The translations under genes and the position numbers were made by a program. A stretch of 64,000 bases of DNA from Capillidium heterosporum (Eukaryota; Entomophthoromycota; Entomophthoromycetes; Entomophthorales; Capillidiaceae): contig WBMQ01000002.1 of assembly GCA_016630905.1 (NCBI GenBank), positions 1,054,001 through 1,118,000 on the forward strand, read 5' to 3'. How positions within the stretch are numbered: position 1 is the stretch's first letter; the number at the start of each line of letters is the position of its first letter. This document shows positions 24,800-38,199 of the stretch, piece after piece. The notes beneath the pieces were generated by a model, which searched no databases, was not told the DNA's origin, and saw only the letters and a list, made by a program, of their open reading frames with translations.

Positions 24800-27700
24800 A
24801 TGGTGTACTTAGACATGAAGTGGAAACCAGATCAATGCAAAAATTTGCTGGAGCAGTTGTATCGTTCAAACCAACCTGATTTCAACAACATTGAGTACAT
24901 ATTAAAGGAGCTCGATGACCTTTTAAGGAACAATTTTTTCCCATTATTCCATCCCAAGAAAGTGGAAGCACATCGAAAAGGCTTGCAAGAAGGTAATATT
25001 TATAAATATATCAATTAGTTTTTTATATTTATGTACCTAGGCAAAGTTTATATAAAAGGAATCGAAAAGAAAGTAAACGTGAAATTCGTTGAGGAGATTC
25101 TAGCAGTTGCTGATGAATTAGAGTTGGACGAGTACGTAGCCGCCGACATTTACAGCCATAGTCAGTGAAAAAGAGTCCGACAAAAGTAACACAGTGAGGG
25201 CGTGTATCAGTCAGTTTTATAGTGAAAGATCCTATCTTTTGGCAAGCTTGGAATTCATTTTAATTAACTGCTCAGCAACCTCCAAATACCAGTTTACAAC
25301 AAAGATTCAGGATATTGTCAAGAAGATTTCAGTCGTTCATCCATTATGCCACAGTATTCCGAGCTCTGTCGGCAATCGTGCAAATGCAGTTCATTCAGGT
25401 ACAAGGGCTACAAATGGTAATAGCAGCGGAAACGTGGAAACAGAGTTCAATTTTCAACTAGAGTTGCTGACCAAAATCAAAGAATCCATCAACATGGTAG
25501 GGATTACGAAAAAAGTCTGCCTCAAAGCATCACCATTCCTGGACAGCAACGACGAGAAGCGATACAATCAAGTTAGACTGGAAGAAGTCCAGTCCCTCGG
25601 TAGGTTTTACTTTTGGTTCATCAAGAATAGGAGACTTCCTGATATCTATATTATTTCCTTGTTCGATTTACTTAGGACGTACGCAACTCCAACAACCGGT
25701 TATGTCCATCTATTAATAGCACTGCTTGATCATTTGAATTCCTTGGCAAGGTCGATTTACAACGCACAAAAGGCTTCAGATGAACAAATAGATACAGTTT
25801 ATGACATATACAAGAGTTTGACCGACCAAGAATGGCAAAATCCTTCAGCTAGAGCTTATGCCTTCCTCCATGTACTTTCTATCCTCGAAATCTTCATTCA
25901 AATCGGATGCCAGCTACCGGGAACAATCAACGAGAGCACTGTCCAGAAAGGATTAGAGATCTCGTTCAGTAAGCAGCCCTTTCAGTTTGCTATCGAAAAT
26001 CTTTTCAACTCTTCAGACGTCGGGAATAGTCCCATAGATGTTTCAACAAGCAGTCGAGGTGGAGCTAATAGTTTACTTTTAGGAGAAACTTCACCAAGTG
26101 GGATTTCACATGATAAGCTTCTGCTGAATCGTAGATGGGAGCTTGAATTTCAACCTTATGTCAACGACTGTATATCCGACTTTTTGATCACCTTCTTTTC
26201 AAGATTCTCACGCAACCTTAAGACGCACTACATTACTGAACATAAGCAGCTGAACTCAAAGATGCGTTCCACTCCCGTGCCTGAACCCGTAAAGCGATTC
26301 CGATATTCAACAACCGATATCTTGAAGGATGTATTTATCTTTGAGGATATCTTCACCTTGGTTGGCCTGGCGTTCAAAAATAGCCCCAAGCAAAGTACTA
26401 TCTTTTTAAGTGAACAAACCAGCAGTATAAAGCACTTTATGACTTTCATTCAGAACGAGCAACCTAACCTAAAGCTCTACAGCAGTTGCCTCTCGATGTT
26501 GAGTGGACTTTCCAATAGTCGTGAGGGTTGTGACTTAGTTCTTCAAATATTAGATATCGGCCAGATTAAGATAGTCCAAGACAACATACTCAAGGATCCT
26601 GAGACTAAATCGGTCAACTTTTGGCAAAATGTTCAGGTTGAATTGTCAAAATACGCCGATGACAAATTGAAGGACCACAATCTCGAAACATCCGAAGGTG
26701 GGGCATACATACTCAACACAAGACCTGTCTCGTTGGTGGAGAAGGATCGCGACCTATACATTCAAAGAATGTTGACCCTAATCTCCAAGATATTTTCTCA
26801 GTCGGAGTCTGCACGCGACCAAACTATGCCTGGACTGGGATCCTCCCTGCTTCACCCTCTATTTAAGTTACTTACGCACCCGGTATCCACGGAAATCAAA
26901 GGGCTTGCTCTTGAATCAATTAGTTCCTTCATCACCGTATTATCTGACAAACCTAACAGCTGGGTGCCATTGATATGGCAGGTAGTCGAAAACCTCGATT
27001 TGATTCCAATGAAACTCACCAAGTTTGGAACAAACTCGGTCCAATTTAAAGCACTTTGGGACACGGAAAAGAATTCATTAGCTAAAGAGATCCGGCTCGT
27101 CGAATCGAAGTTGGGAATCTACTACGAAACGCTAGGACTGCTGAAGCTTATTAGAAACCTTTCAATCTGCAAAGAGAAGCCAAAGTCCAGCATCACTAAA
27201 ATTGAATCGAGTACAGGCGCGCCACCGACCAAAGCGCCTAGCACATCCAACTTTTGTCACACCAATGTCCATTACTTGTCATTTATCATCAACGATATCT
27301 TCAACACCGTCTTTACCTGGTCCTTTTACAACAGGTATCAGATGTATGAAGTCCTAGATTCTTGTTTAGAGACTTTTGAAGTTACTCTCGTCGAATTGGA
27401 TGCCTCGCTAAGGAAGTATTTAGCCAAAGGAGAGTCTAGCCCTAAATCTAACTTGGATCCTAAGGTTGGTCTAGATGACCTGTCGAACCTAGTTTACCTT
27501 CCAGGTTTCTACATATTAACTCAAATTCTGGCTGGAAACCAATTTATAGATACGATCCTCAACATCCTAAAGGAGTGCTCTAACGTCGATGAGTATCCGA
27601 TTGGTACTTTCCCCAAGCTCGAGTTAACGATCCTTAGAGCATTTAGAGTCTTGAATCTGGTTTCCAGCTTACAGAACCCATTGCTATACAACATAATCCC

Positions 27701-30700
27701 CGACCTGGTAAAGTACCCCTCTATCGATCCTAGCCACTTCGACCTCCCTTCCTATCGAGTAATTTCCTTTTTAGACACCATCTTACTGTGCCGTAAGTAC
27801 AAAAGTATCCTACTCGACATATCCTCCTACATCGACTGTAATACCAACCCCGAAATTTCCATGCTTTCGATCAAAGTGTTGGCCGAACTTTGTGGTCGGG
27901 AAAATAGCTTGGCACCCGGCAGAAAATGTCAAAACCAGCTCCTACAGATCTTGTGGGTGTATCCAGAGTTTTCAGATATCAAATCGCATATTTTGAAGCG
28001 ATTGACTCCTCCTTTCTTCTCGAGACCCAATGTAGAAGTGAACTACACTCGTGCCGATTCATGTAGTGTCTTTGACGTTTCTCTCTGCATTCTTGAGATC
28101 ATCAGCAACAGTTTAAAGAAGGGGAAAGAGTTCTCTTTCGGACAGTTCCTACTAGGCTTTGTCGACAACACCTTAGGTCACTCCATATCAAACTTAACCA
28201 TCAGCCATGAAGACATTTCTCCATTCCATAGAATCTTAAATTTCACCGATAGAATAACAAGTAAAATCGACAAGTGGGACGGAATCAAAGCCATACACGC
28301 TCCCAGTACGACTTTCGAGGCAAAGCTGATTGGAAATAGCTACGATATTATCTTGCTTCTTTCGTCCTCCAAGGAAACGGCAAAGTTTACTCTCCATTAC
28401 TTGGAAGCTCTCCACGATTTCCTATCGATACATTTTGAGGAACTGCAGTCCTACGTCTACCCTGGAAAGTCTTCCGATATCTTTAGCGTCGTCAACGGTA
28501 GCAAACTCCCGGCTCAAGTAAACCGAGTGCTAGATCACGTCGATCGGTGCGGTAAGATCCTCGAAATTGCCATCAAGGAATTGGAATCCAGCTACACTTT
28601 AGGCTTCAGTGAGCTAACCATCCCACTTATGAACAGACTCTTCACCGTCGAATCGTATTCCCAAGAGAGCAACTACATCAACCCTTCTAGGTCAAACTAC
28701 GATCGTATGAGTATACTGAACATTCACGACGTCTTAACTTCGAGATGGCAGATTGATTTGGAGAACTTCAACCAAGATTTGGTCAACCACGTTTTAAGGA
28801 AGATTGACTACCCCACATGTAGGATAGCTAACAGCTCTGGCGAAGAATACGATATCAAGCTGGCAAAAAATAGATTCGATACCTACATCAAGGAACAAGG
28901 ACAGCAAAGGGCCGATCTCAATATAAACGAAATCGACACAACTGTATCTCTAATAGAGCGGTACTTCCATATTGCAGATATCCACCAGCAGCTCAAAAAG
29001 CAGCAGCTAGCCACCTTAAAGACTTGGAAGCGATTAGTTATCACCGCTATTGACAGCGGGTTTTCCAAACTGAGCAAACAACTTCAAATCACGATTGCCT
29101 TCGATCTTCTGAAGACTTTCTTGCAAGCCTTCCAATTCAGCGAGCGCCCTCCGACCGATGTCAGCGAGATCTATTGTGAAATTATCAATGTCATTTCCAG
29201 CTACCTAGTTACTAAGTTCGAAAAAGAGATCCGGGGTAACGACTTCTTGACCCAATCCAACCGTCCTCAACTGAACTTGAACGTGGTGATTGACATATGG
29301 ACCGGATTAATTTTTACGACTCTCCTATCATACTCCTCCAACACAACCCGTTTGAACCTCTACAGCGCTATCCGACACTACTTTCTATACTTGACGACTT
29401 TCAACGTTGTTGGCCCGGTTACTAGCCTCTTACCTACCCAACCTTCCAATTCCCTCGAGATATCGTTTACCATAGCAAATGACCTTGTAAACGTCGCCCT
29501 CAATGACGCCTACCACGGTTCGGAAACAGTCCGACGAGGCGCCTTCGAATTCCTAACCTTTTTGACTCCATTGCTGAGCTTTGAGGATGTTGACGGCAAA
29601 GGGACAACTTCCACCACTGTTAAGCTTCTATGCAGGAAGTCCGGGTTCGTTCCCCTATTCGACTCTTTGTGTGTTGATATAGCTTCGCTGATAAGCGGGA
29701 AAAGTAAGTTTGTGGTTTCATATTTGATTAGTAACATGGTTATAGGATCGGATGGTCTATTTGAGACAAAAATGAACTTCTTACTTGCCTTGGCAGCTTC
29801 CAACGAAGGTTCGTACAGACTATCTGACAACAAGTTATTTGAACTGATCGGTGCTACTGGACTTTTATCTACGCAGCTGGATCGCTTCTCTCAAGGTAAC
29901 TTTACTTGATTTACAAACACTTAAAATTTTCATAAGAGGAGTCACATCAGTTGAACTTGGCCTACCAAATCATTACACCCGTAGTTGGCTTGATGTTGAC
30001 AGTTTTGATGAACGGCGGCAAGGATATACTTAACATTGGGAAGAAGGTTCGTTAATTATGTTTTGAATTTCCAACTAAGCTTTATTTAGATTTCATCGGT
30101 GCTGTGTGAATATTCTGGTCTGATTCAGTCTATCTTCCGGGTTTCTCATGGAGTCTTGACCTATGCAGTCCTTAGTTCTTCTTGAAACTACAGTACACAT
30201 GTTATGTCTATTCGCTCAGAATTTCCAAAGTGCTACCCCCTCGGTAACTTTATACCTGGTTTTTAACTAACACTTTGCACCAGGATCTTCCTATCTGTAA
30301 TGCCCTACATAGCTCTATACTAGATTTGATTATGGTCTTTGCTGACCATGAAGTATGGCTCCCTCGATTGAAACCCTGCAACGACTTTAGAGATTTAGTC
30401 CACAAATCCACTAACTGTAGCTCTACTTTACGCATACTGTTTTACTAACTGGTGTTTATTTCAACCCTTAGTTATGCACCCGGAATCTTCGGCATATACT
30501 CAAAAGGCCGAAGGATATGTTGCGGCTATTGTTTTGCACTTGATGACTTATTTGGAGACGGTCTACGATGATAAAAGCACTATAGGTAAACATCTAATAT
30601 ACCAGTCTATACTAATGCCAATTCATAGTTCAACTGGTAACTCCCATATCCTTCACTCCTGAGCTATCAGTTAGAAATCTAGGAAGCATGCACCAATCAT

Positions 30701-31420
30701 CAAGTAGCGTTATTTTTCTAAATTTCAAACTTATCCTTTTAGGCATTAATGTTAAACCTAGCATAAAGCTGCTTATTTCTTTGCTTAAGCAGACGATCCA
30801 AAAGCTACACAGACAGGTAAAGGAGTACAAAGAGCTACTGGAGCTGCAAAATGAGACGTCTCTGCCTCTAGCTACCGTCAGCAAGGTATACTTTCTTTCC
30901 ATAACTCTTCTAACGTGAACTAGATCCTAAGTCTCAATATGAGTGAAACTGTGTCCAAGTACCAGCTGGAGGTGCGTCAAAATCAAGCCAAGGAGGCTAT
31001 TTCTGAGCAAGTCAATCTGACCATCTCTGCTGTTTTGAACTTCTCATGTAAGCTTAACTGGTTATGCTTTACTGACATATTATAGTTTTGGCCGAGCTAA
31101 CTTTAGGTCAACTAGCCTATCACCTCAACTACTTCCTAAACCCGGACAGTCCCTTCTATCCCTTTTCAAAATCACTGTTCGCTCAACAACCGGACCAACA
31201 GTTGATAGAATTCGTAAAGGCACTCAATAGCCAACTAGTACCAAATTTAAATCAGCTTATCAACCCTCCAACGGTAAACTCCTTTATATATGCTGATTAT
31301 TTACCCTTTATTTAGGAGATACGCGAGGCTCAGAAATCTGGTGAAAAGATCTGGGGCGATATCGGGCTTAAAGATATTTCCAAAGCCGTCCTAGACTTGA
31401 TTCCAAATGATAGTGTATAA
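24800..31420 (+). CDS. NUP192: Inner-ring nucleoporin NUP192/NUP205 family (two one-base frame breaks)
   Basis: About ten exons encode roughly 2,060 residues of alpha-solenoid; human NUP205 has 2,012. The N-terminus (exon 24800-24992, then from 25041) aligns well with NUP205: KGLQEGKVYIKGIEKKVNVK then ILAVADELELDEYVAADIY. One long exon covers about 25194-29896. Later exons end with LAELTLGQLAYHLNYFLN and a stop at 31420. The frame breaks twice by one base: between 25161 and 25166 (after AADIYSHS, resuming at EKESDKSNTVRACISQFY) and between 30159 and 30183 (after SIFRVSHGVL, resuming at SLVLLETTVHMLCLFAQNF). Both sides match the family, so sequence error is likely. It is a scaffold of the nuclear pore inner ring, binding NUP93/NIC96-type partners. 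Confidence 0.8.
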
Positions 31421-31692
31421 TTGATTGCTGTCTACATTTAGCAACCTGCACCAAGCTTTGTTTAGTATGCTATCTCATAAAAGCACTTGGATTAAAACAT
31501 AAATCAAGCTAATAGTATTTTTGGATGTATTTGTAAAGTTAATTGATAAACTATACTATATTTTAGATTATATGCTTTATTATTGGATTACTATATGTAA
31601 AGGAAGCTATAATATTGTGGGCTTTTAATACTATATACTTCATTTTGATTACTAACTGTTTATAGGAATACCAGCATATAGTGAACTTACAT

Positions 31693-32855
31693 TTAAAACT
31701 CGATTAAGGTTGCTTCTTCATTCCTACCTCCACAACCTTCTACACTGTTATTAAGTCGCTTACTGGTTTCCAGGCTTAGGAAGGAATCCAAGCTTAACTC
31801 CTCGGTTGCTTTTCTTTGATCTAATACCTCCAACAGTGGATAGACTTGGTGGATCAATGTCCTCTCAAGGTTAAGGTTGTAATGGTTCATTAAGCTCAAT
31901 CGTTCTAACTTATGGCTTATGTAGCTTCTGTCAGAATTGCTAAAATAATAATTTAGTATAGAAGTAATAAACATTAGTACTTGTTTAATAGATTGACGTT
32001 TTTGTTGAAATGGGCTTGATTCTCATTGTATAGCTGCTCAATTATCTTTATTTGAAGATTGGCTTCAGTACTCTTGGTTGAATTGAAATTTGGCACTAAG
32101 TCGATTGGAATGTATTTGGCAACTTTTTGACTGGGGTTATTTTCAATACAAATTAGAGCCTTAATATAAAAAATACCTTTGATTGTTTATTGTTCCCGAT
32201 TCGGTTTGAAAACCTATTAGTTGAACGCTACTTGGGTTAGGGAATGAATCATCGTAACAAGACAATATTAAACCAAAGAACCTTTCGTCTAATAGCTGTT
32301 GGCTAAGTTGAGTTTTCAAATCTGAAAATGTTTTAGAATGTGAATTAGAAATATAACCTTACCAACTTGTGAAGGATAAACCGTAATATGAGGGTGGCTA
32401 TGATACTGAAATGTTTTAAATTAATGAAATCAATGCATTCCAATTACCCATCCTATTACGCTAGTAGGCCTGTTGGTTTTAGCTTCCATTTCCTACAACA
32501 GCAATTAAAAGCCAGTACTTTGAAAATTTACTTCGGCGTAGTTTAAAGCTTCATGTAGTTGCTCAGCACCAATTTCAACTCTGTCTTTTTTTTTATCTGA
32601 CCTTATAACGACAACTAAATCAAAAATCTGTGCTTGGTATACTCCGCTACTATCAACCTAGTTCTACTTAGTTCCCATGTTACTAAAAACTTATACTTCA
32701 AAATTCCCAATGAGTAATCCAATAACTTCTTCCTATTGATGTTGATATAATTAATAAAAGATAAACAGACAGAGCTTCACTTCTTCGGTCGTTAAGCTAT
32801 GGTTTATTAAGGTGCTGTATACATGTTGACTTAATTTGATATTCTTGAGCTGCAT
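31693..32855 (-). CDS. BRCC36-type JAMM deubiquitinase (one homopolymer frame break)
   Basis: Seven or so short minus-strand exons starting at 32855 (exon 1 32781-32855). The protein, about 300 residues, is a zinc metalloprotease for Lys63-linked ubiquitin. It starts LKNIKLSQHVYSTLINH, then TTEEEEVIGLLIG with the catalytic Glu, RSDKKKDRVEIGAEQLHEAL (closely matching human BRCC36), and GWYHSHPHITVYPSQVD, the JAMM HxHx(7)SxxD motif. The C-terminal part is a coiled helical region. At 32168-32173 a run of six T (coding strand) breaks the frame; with five the reading continues ICIENNPSQKVAKYIPIDL. No Abraxas/KIAA0157-type pseudo-JAMM partner is in the window. It is divergent from the RGD1-like gene. 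Confidence 0.85.
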
Positions 32856-33303
32856 GTTTTACGACTGTCTATTTCAGATGATGAAAGCAGAATTGATTAT
32901 TGTTTTGCTTGAAATGAGAAACCAAGTTTATAGTCCAAACTAAAGTAAACCTGACCAAGTTTAGTCTAGTTGGGACATGTAAACAAATAGGAATGGTGTT
33001 TTAGAGTAGAGCATGTATGTTTTTACAAACAGTACAGGTATACATGTGTATTACTCAGCCAAGTGGCTATGTATAAAGTATATGTTCCTATATAGTATTC
33101 ATACAGCGGGAGATTATAAACAAATTTATACTTGATCAATAAATTGGGATAAACCACAAGCACGCTATATGGATTATGATGGATAAAATTTAATAACGTT
33201 TATTTGGTATTTGCAAATATGACGATATCATATTTGGATCCAGTTTCGTATAAACTCAAGCTCACTTGAAATACTTAAGCTGCTTTTATAATCCCAATTT
33301 AAT
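32856..33303. other. Divergent intergenic region between BRCC36 and RGD1-like genes
   Basis: 448 AT-rich bases between two divergent start codons. No coding exon seen; presumably holds both promoters. Confidence 0.4.
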
Positions 33304-36235
33304 ATGGATAACATAGTTGAAACCGAAACTAAAGATACGGTAGAGCCTATTTCGAATATAGAGCAACTGCCGACAAGTGAAGCTGAAGTTGTCGATAACA
33401 GTGAGATAGATAAAGATGTTCCAGAGCAAGAAAAAGTCGACGCCAAGGAGGCAGAAGCTAAAGTAGAATCTGTAAAGGAACCAGTGTATCAAGAATATGT
33501 GCGACATAGCAATTACCAAAGTAGGCTGTACATACCAACCGGGCATTCAAGAACAGTTTCAGATGTTAGATCTTCCCAAATTGAACCTCCAAAAGCCCAA
33601 AAACGGTTTTCTTTGAGCATTGAAACCAATAAAGCTAGTGACCTGGAAAAAAAAACCGGCACCAGTGTTCCTAGGAGTGCCTCCCAGGAAGCGGGTAATT
33701 ACAACAACTTTGTCGACTACATAGCTGGAACTGATTTTGCCCCTATGGTTGCTTCCGCATCTACATCGCCTATAAGTATAGAACAAACGTTGTCGCCAGT
33801 AACTGAAAATCTAGGTAATTGGTTTTATACGCCTCATAGTTCCTTAACCAGTATTTTAATTGTACAATATTTTTATGGAAATATGTTTGGAATTTTGGTT
33901 TTGCTACATAGCTAAGTTTAGCCAGTTGTGTCTTTTATTATATATGGCTTTATATACTCAACAAAGTTATATTAGACTCCTCTTCCCCGCCTTCCTTACC
34001 TATTAGAAATACCAACATAACTCGTAGGTTTGGGCAGTTACCAACATCGCCACCACCTAGAGCACTTCCGGAAGATCTATCCAATAGCGAATTAGTTAGA
34101 TCTTTAGTAAAAAGCTTCAGCCAACTCGAGTCAGGTTGTGAACCATTATGGGAACGATCTAAGCTATGTATCAATTCTTGCAAGGTAGCTAGCTAGTATT
34201 TATACATATTTCTAATAACGTAGGTTTTAACCAAATTTCTGAGACGTAGCGCTGCATTGGAAGAAGAAGCGGGGAGAAATTTACTCAAGATGGTCCAGAC
34301 TACGTCTAAAGAGCTGGAAAAGGAAGATATAAAATCGGGGTAAGTAAGGCCGTTGAAGCTAATTGATTAAAATGCTGCTATAGTACGTTCCTCGATGCTT
34401 TAAAAGCCACCTTAACTTCCCACGAATCTATGGGTAAAGCAAAATTGAAACTTGCGTCGCATACGTATTCTATCGCAGAAGAGCTGGCCCACGTTGTAAA
34501 AGAAAATGAAACCCGACGAAAAATGGTAGTTTCTATATATATTTCAACTCTAACTATGTATAGCAACGGGAAAACTGTTACAAGCTTAAAAAGGCCTTGG
34601 TTGATTCCGAGCTAACGCTTGATAAGGCATGATATTTATAAATATTCAAGCTAATATTTTATAACAGGTTAAAGCAAGGTACCTCCAGGCGAGTGAAGCT
34701 TGGGACAAAGCTATTGTAGCAAAATTGGAGCAGAGTCAAGAGGATACTAGCATATCCGGGCTGAGCAATGGTTCTAACAGTAGTAGCTTATTTTCTCCCA
34801 CTCATCATCGCGATCCCAGTCAAAGCAGCAGTTCAAATAAACCAGTAAACCCGCTAGTCGATGCCTTCAACAATATGTTCTCACCTACCAGGGCTGTTGA
34901 CAATGTATCATGCTAAATGAGTATTTTCTAATATTTTCTAGTTACGAAAAGTGGAAGATGAAGCTAGAACTAAAGCTACTAGCGCTAAGCGACTTTACCT
35001 TCAAAACTACAATGTAACGAATCATCTCAGACACGATTACTTTTACCAACAGCTACCCGATTTTATAACAGTAATGGGTTATGTTTAGTTCGATGCTAAG
35101 TTTAGCTAGGAATCGATAGCGACTATTGAAGCATGTGATAAAGCGGCCAGCAATTATTTTGATCTCTACGTCCTAAGATTGAGAGAGGCATTTATCGATC
35201 AACAAGCCATCTTTGATTCGCCTATTGACGACGGTATTTTATTGATTGCATTCTTACGTTAGCTTATCTCACTTTATGATATGTATAGAAAAAAAGCTAC
35301 AGACAATAATTCGTAGCATTGACAACGATAAGGACAACTTGGATTACTTTTCACCTCTACTGACTGCCTCCAAACCAGCTAATAGGAACCCTTTACCACA
35401 AGCTAGCTATAAGCTGGTAAGTTTGATTTTATCTATGCTCTTCTAACCTCTTTATAGTCCTCTATATCATCCTCTGTACTTAATCCAAAGACAGTCTACG
35501 GGACTAGCTTAGAAGAACAGCTGACACGTGATAAAGTCGAAGTTCCGATAATTGTTACGAAATGTATAGAATACGTTGAATTGAAAGGTACTTGTCTGTA
35601 AATTCGCTACTCATCTTTCAAGGCATGACACAGGAAGGTCTATACAGGCGCTCTGGTTCTTCATCTAAAATCCACAAGCTAAAGGATCTCTTCAACTTGG
35701 GTTTGTTTTTTTGTGTAATCTCTACTAAGAAATTTAGATGCTTCTAAAGTGGACTTGCTGGAAGGGGATTACGAAATCGACAACGTAACCGGCGCTTTAA
35801 AGCTCTACCTAAGAGAGCTACCTACTGCAACCATCCCAGCTACCCACTGGCCCCAATTCGTTGCAGCGCAGGTCGCTGAGAACCAGAATCCGGGCGATGG
35901 AATCGAGCTGTTGAAGGCTGCCATCTCAAGTTTACCTAAAGCCAACCATAGTTTGTTCCTATACCTGTTGGACCATCTGTCCAGGTACCTATTTTACCTA
36001 CCAATATCTAAAGTTCTATAGAGTATCCAAGCACGAGAAAGATAATTTGATGGGTCCTTCCAACCTTGCTATAGTATTTGGACCAACTTTGTTTGAGGCA
36101 CCTCAGGGTACAAATGCAGTAGAAGTTATGGGGAATCAGTGCGGCATTACTCGACTTTTACTTTCCAATGCCACCGATCTACTTGAAAATTTTATAAAGG
36201 GTCCACCTGTTCTTCCTGAAAGGCCAGTTCAATGA
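33304..36235 (+). CDS. F-BAR and RhoGAP domain protein, RGD1-like
   Basis: About thirteen exons encode roughly 775 residues. Residues 1-205 are acidic then Ser/Thr-rich and disordered (PRSASQEAG, RRFGQLPTSPPPR). An F-BAR domain follows: ELVRSLVKSFSQLESGCEPL, LRRSAALEEEAGRNLLKM, a linker rich in Ser/Asn, then AIEACDKAA-type helices. The RhoGAP domain begins VYGTSLEEQLTRDKVEVPII, carries the arginine finger in QEGLYRRSGSSSKI, and contains LKLYLRELP and NLAIVFGPTLF. This order matches yeast Rgd1, a GAP for Rho3/Rho4 acting at sites of growth and cytokinesis. No SH3 is seen. Several introns are 35-45 nt; the first (33815-33966) is about 150 nt. Confidence 0.85.
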
Positions 36236-36814
36236 TTGTATATATAAAATTGGTAGACTAACTGCATTTTTCTTATTTTATATTAAGATATATATTTATT
36301 CTCGATATGGAATGTGAAATAAGCATAGGAATAAATGGCTTCTTATATTTTGTAGCAAGCCGGATTAATGTTGCACGGATTGTAATTCTTAGTATAAGAG
36401 TCCATTGTATAGACTCGAATTCTCTTTATACAGTAGCTAAATTTAAAGGGTTGTTGATTGAGCTTTATTTATAAGGATATGCGATCTTAGGGAAAGCAAA
36501 TAATTGAGTGCTCATACTGAACCGAATCTATTGTAGATATAGCAATTTTTATAATTGACAAATAAAACTATTTGATAAAATCTGTAAGCTTTCAACGTTT
36601 ATCCCAAAGTTACCAATACTTTTGCTTCCTAATCTTTATATATCTTTAAAGACGGTACAGATGATGAATCCTTGATATATCAGCAGTGTAGGAATCAAGG
36701 ATATATAAAGGTAAACCCATTTCTAATTTGCTTTAAACTTTTTGGCTTGAAAATTATATTTTTACTTAGGTAAATTAATACTCCCATCTCTTTATAACAG
36801 AACTACCTAAAACT
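36236..36814. other. Convergent intergenic region, no gene
   Basis: AT-rich spacer between two convergent stops. A near inverted repeat of TCCTTGATATAT type lies at about 36668-36705 and could form a hairpin (terminator-like or chance). Confidence 0.35.
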
Positions 36815-37750
36815 TCAACAAGCATCAGCCTCATAGAAGCCGGTATCAAAGAATTTAAGGTGTGAAAATCTGCTATAGTTTTTGGATGAGATGGAATTTG
36901 CACATAAAGGATCTTCTATCACCGAATTGTTGCAGAACGTATAACTAGTCCCATTGGCGTTGTTGATGAACACTTCGTTCGGAATGTGGGCGAACCGGGC
37001 CCCCAATCCAAAACGGAAGAGATGCGGTACCAAGTCGTTGTAATTTACACCTCTGGAAACAGTAATAGGGAGACTGGCGTAGAACTCAGCGTACTTGCGA
37101 TTCCCTGTGCGCACCTGGCCGTAGGTGTACAGTGAGAGTTTAGACCAGTCCAACTTCAAATCGTGTTTGACTCGCAGCAAAAGTAAAGATGCAACGGCAC
37201 CTCCAAACGAATGCCCTGCAAATACGATGTGATAGTCGACGTACTGCTCATCTTGTAGGAGAATCTGTAGCTTTTTAACTAGATTCTTAGCTAGAGTGTT
37301 GGCTGCCCGCTTCAAGCCGAAATGTACTTTGATCTTGGAGTCGGAGACAATGGGTTTGTAGCCGACGGCTATAATACCCAAAAATTGCAAGGCGTTCTGG
37401 ATGTTGACACCACCTCGAAACGCTATGACTATCTGCTTGCGGATATCGTTGATAGCTATGTAACTACGTGTCCCATGGAACTTACTTTTAACAACTGAGT
37501 ATAGCTTGGTGTTGTTGAGGTGACTCAGCTTGCAGTACGAGCAACTCCATTTTTCGAGTAAGATGTCGTTGCACACGGAGGCAGCAGCGTAGAATGCATA
37601 CCTTTTGACGTCGTCAATATGTGGTAGCTTGTTGTTATTTTTGATTGGTATGTTGTTGATAAGTTTGGCAGCTTGGGGTTTAGTCACCTTGGGAGGTGGA
37701 GTTGTGATGGCAAATAAGGTGCTCACTAGTATAATGAATAGAAACTTCAT
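36815..37750 (-). CDS. Secreted class 3 lipase, copy 1
   Basis: A single exon encodes 311 residues. It begins with a signal peptide (MKFLFIILVSTLFAITT). The lipase core has IVIAFRGGVNIQNALQF (oxyanion region), AGHSFGGAVASLLLL with the nucleophile Ser at about residue 180, LYTYGQVRTGN, GVNYNDLVPHLF with the catalytic Asp, and a final His in SHLKFFD. Cysteines in the N-terminal CNDILLEKWSCSYC and near the C-terminus could form disulfides. It is a triacylglycerol hydrolase of the fungal class 3 (Rhizomucor-like) family, probably extracellular. It is about 57% similar by eye to the second copy, suggesting tandem duplication. A TATATA element lies about 46 bases upstream. Confidence 0.9.
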   Translation of the reverse strand: MKFLFIILVSTLFAITTPPPKVTKPQAAKLINNIPIKNNNKLPHIDDVKRYAFYAAASVCNDILLEKWSCSYCKLSHLNNTKLYSVVKSKFHGTRSYIAINDIRKQIVIAFRGGVNIQNALQFLGIIAVGYKPIVSDSKIKVHFGLKRAANTLAKNLVKKLQILLQDEQYVDYHIVFAGHSFGGAVASLLLLRVKHDLKLDWSKLSLYTYGQVRTGNRKYAEFYASLPITVSRGVNYNDLVPHLFRFGLGARFAHIPNEVFINNANGTSYTFCNNSVIEDPLCANSISSKNYSRFSHLKFFDTGFYEADAC

Positions 37751-37795
37751 GATCCAAAAATTGTTTTTTACTCTTGATGTTTTCTTTTTATCAAA

Positions 37796-37801
37796 TATAT
37801 A
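37796..37801 (-). promoter_or_regulatory. TATA-like element of lipase copy 1
   Basis: TATATA lies about 46 bases before the start codon at 37750, a spacing shared with lipase copy 2. Confidence 0.4.
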
Positions 37802-38199
37802 CTGTTTTCATGTTTCGGTACATGTACAATTATAGGACCGCTCGCCAAATCATAAATGCTTTTGCCAATGAAGATCGGTATAATTTGAAAGGTATAATGA
37901 ATTTAGCAGTTGTTTGAAGTTTGTGGTTCGAAAGAAAATAGCCAATAGTTATGGCTTGTTTTCGAAGTAACTATAATTGATTAAAATCCAAATTTATATA
38001 CTTTGCAAGTTTTGGTGAAATTTCATTTCGTTCCATTCCAACAACAAGATGAATGGTTTAGACTGAAGAGTTGATCTACGAACCCGCTTTTCCAATACCA
38101 ACTTGCCAGGGATAAGCTGGTAGTTGAAAAATATAGTTAAATGCAGATACCATTAAACAATGCATTGGTAAAGTTTAAAATACTGCACACTCGCTTTAT

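Noticed and set aside
25160-25169. Programmed +1 frameshift at the TGA in NUP192, as in antizyme genes
   Set aside because: A shift at the stop would restore the frame, but other breaks in the window are not at stops and some lie in homopolymers, so error is simpler.
30141-30168. 28-nt intron explaining the second NUP192 frame break
   Set aside because: It fits the phase but would remove sequence that aligns with the family; a one-base error is preferred.
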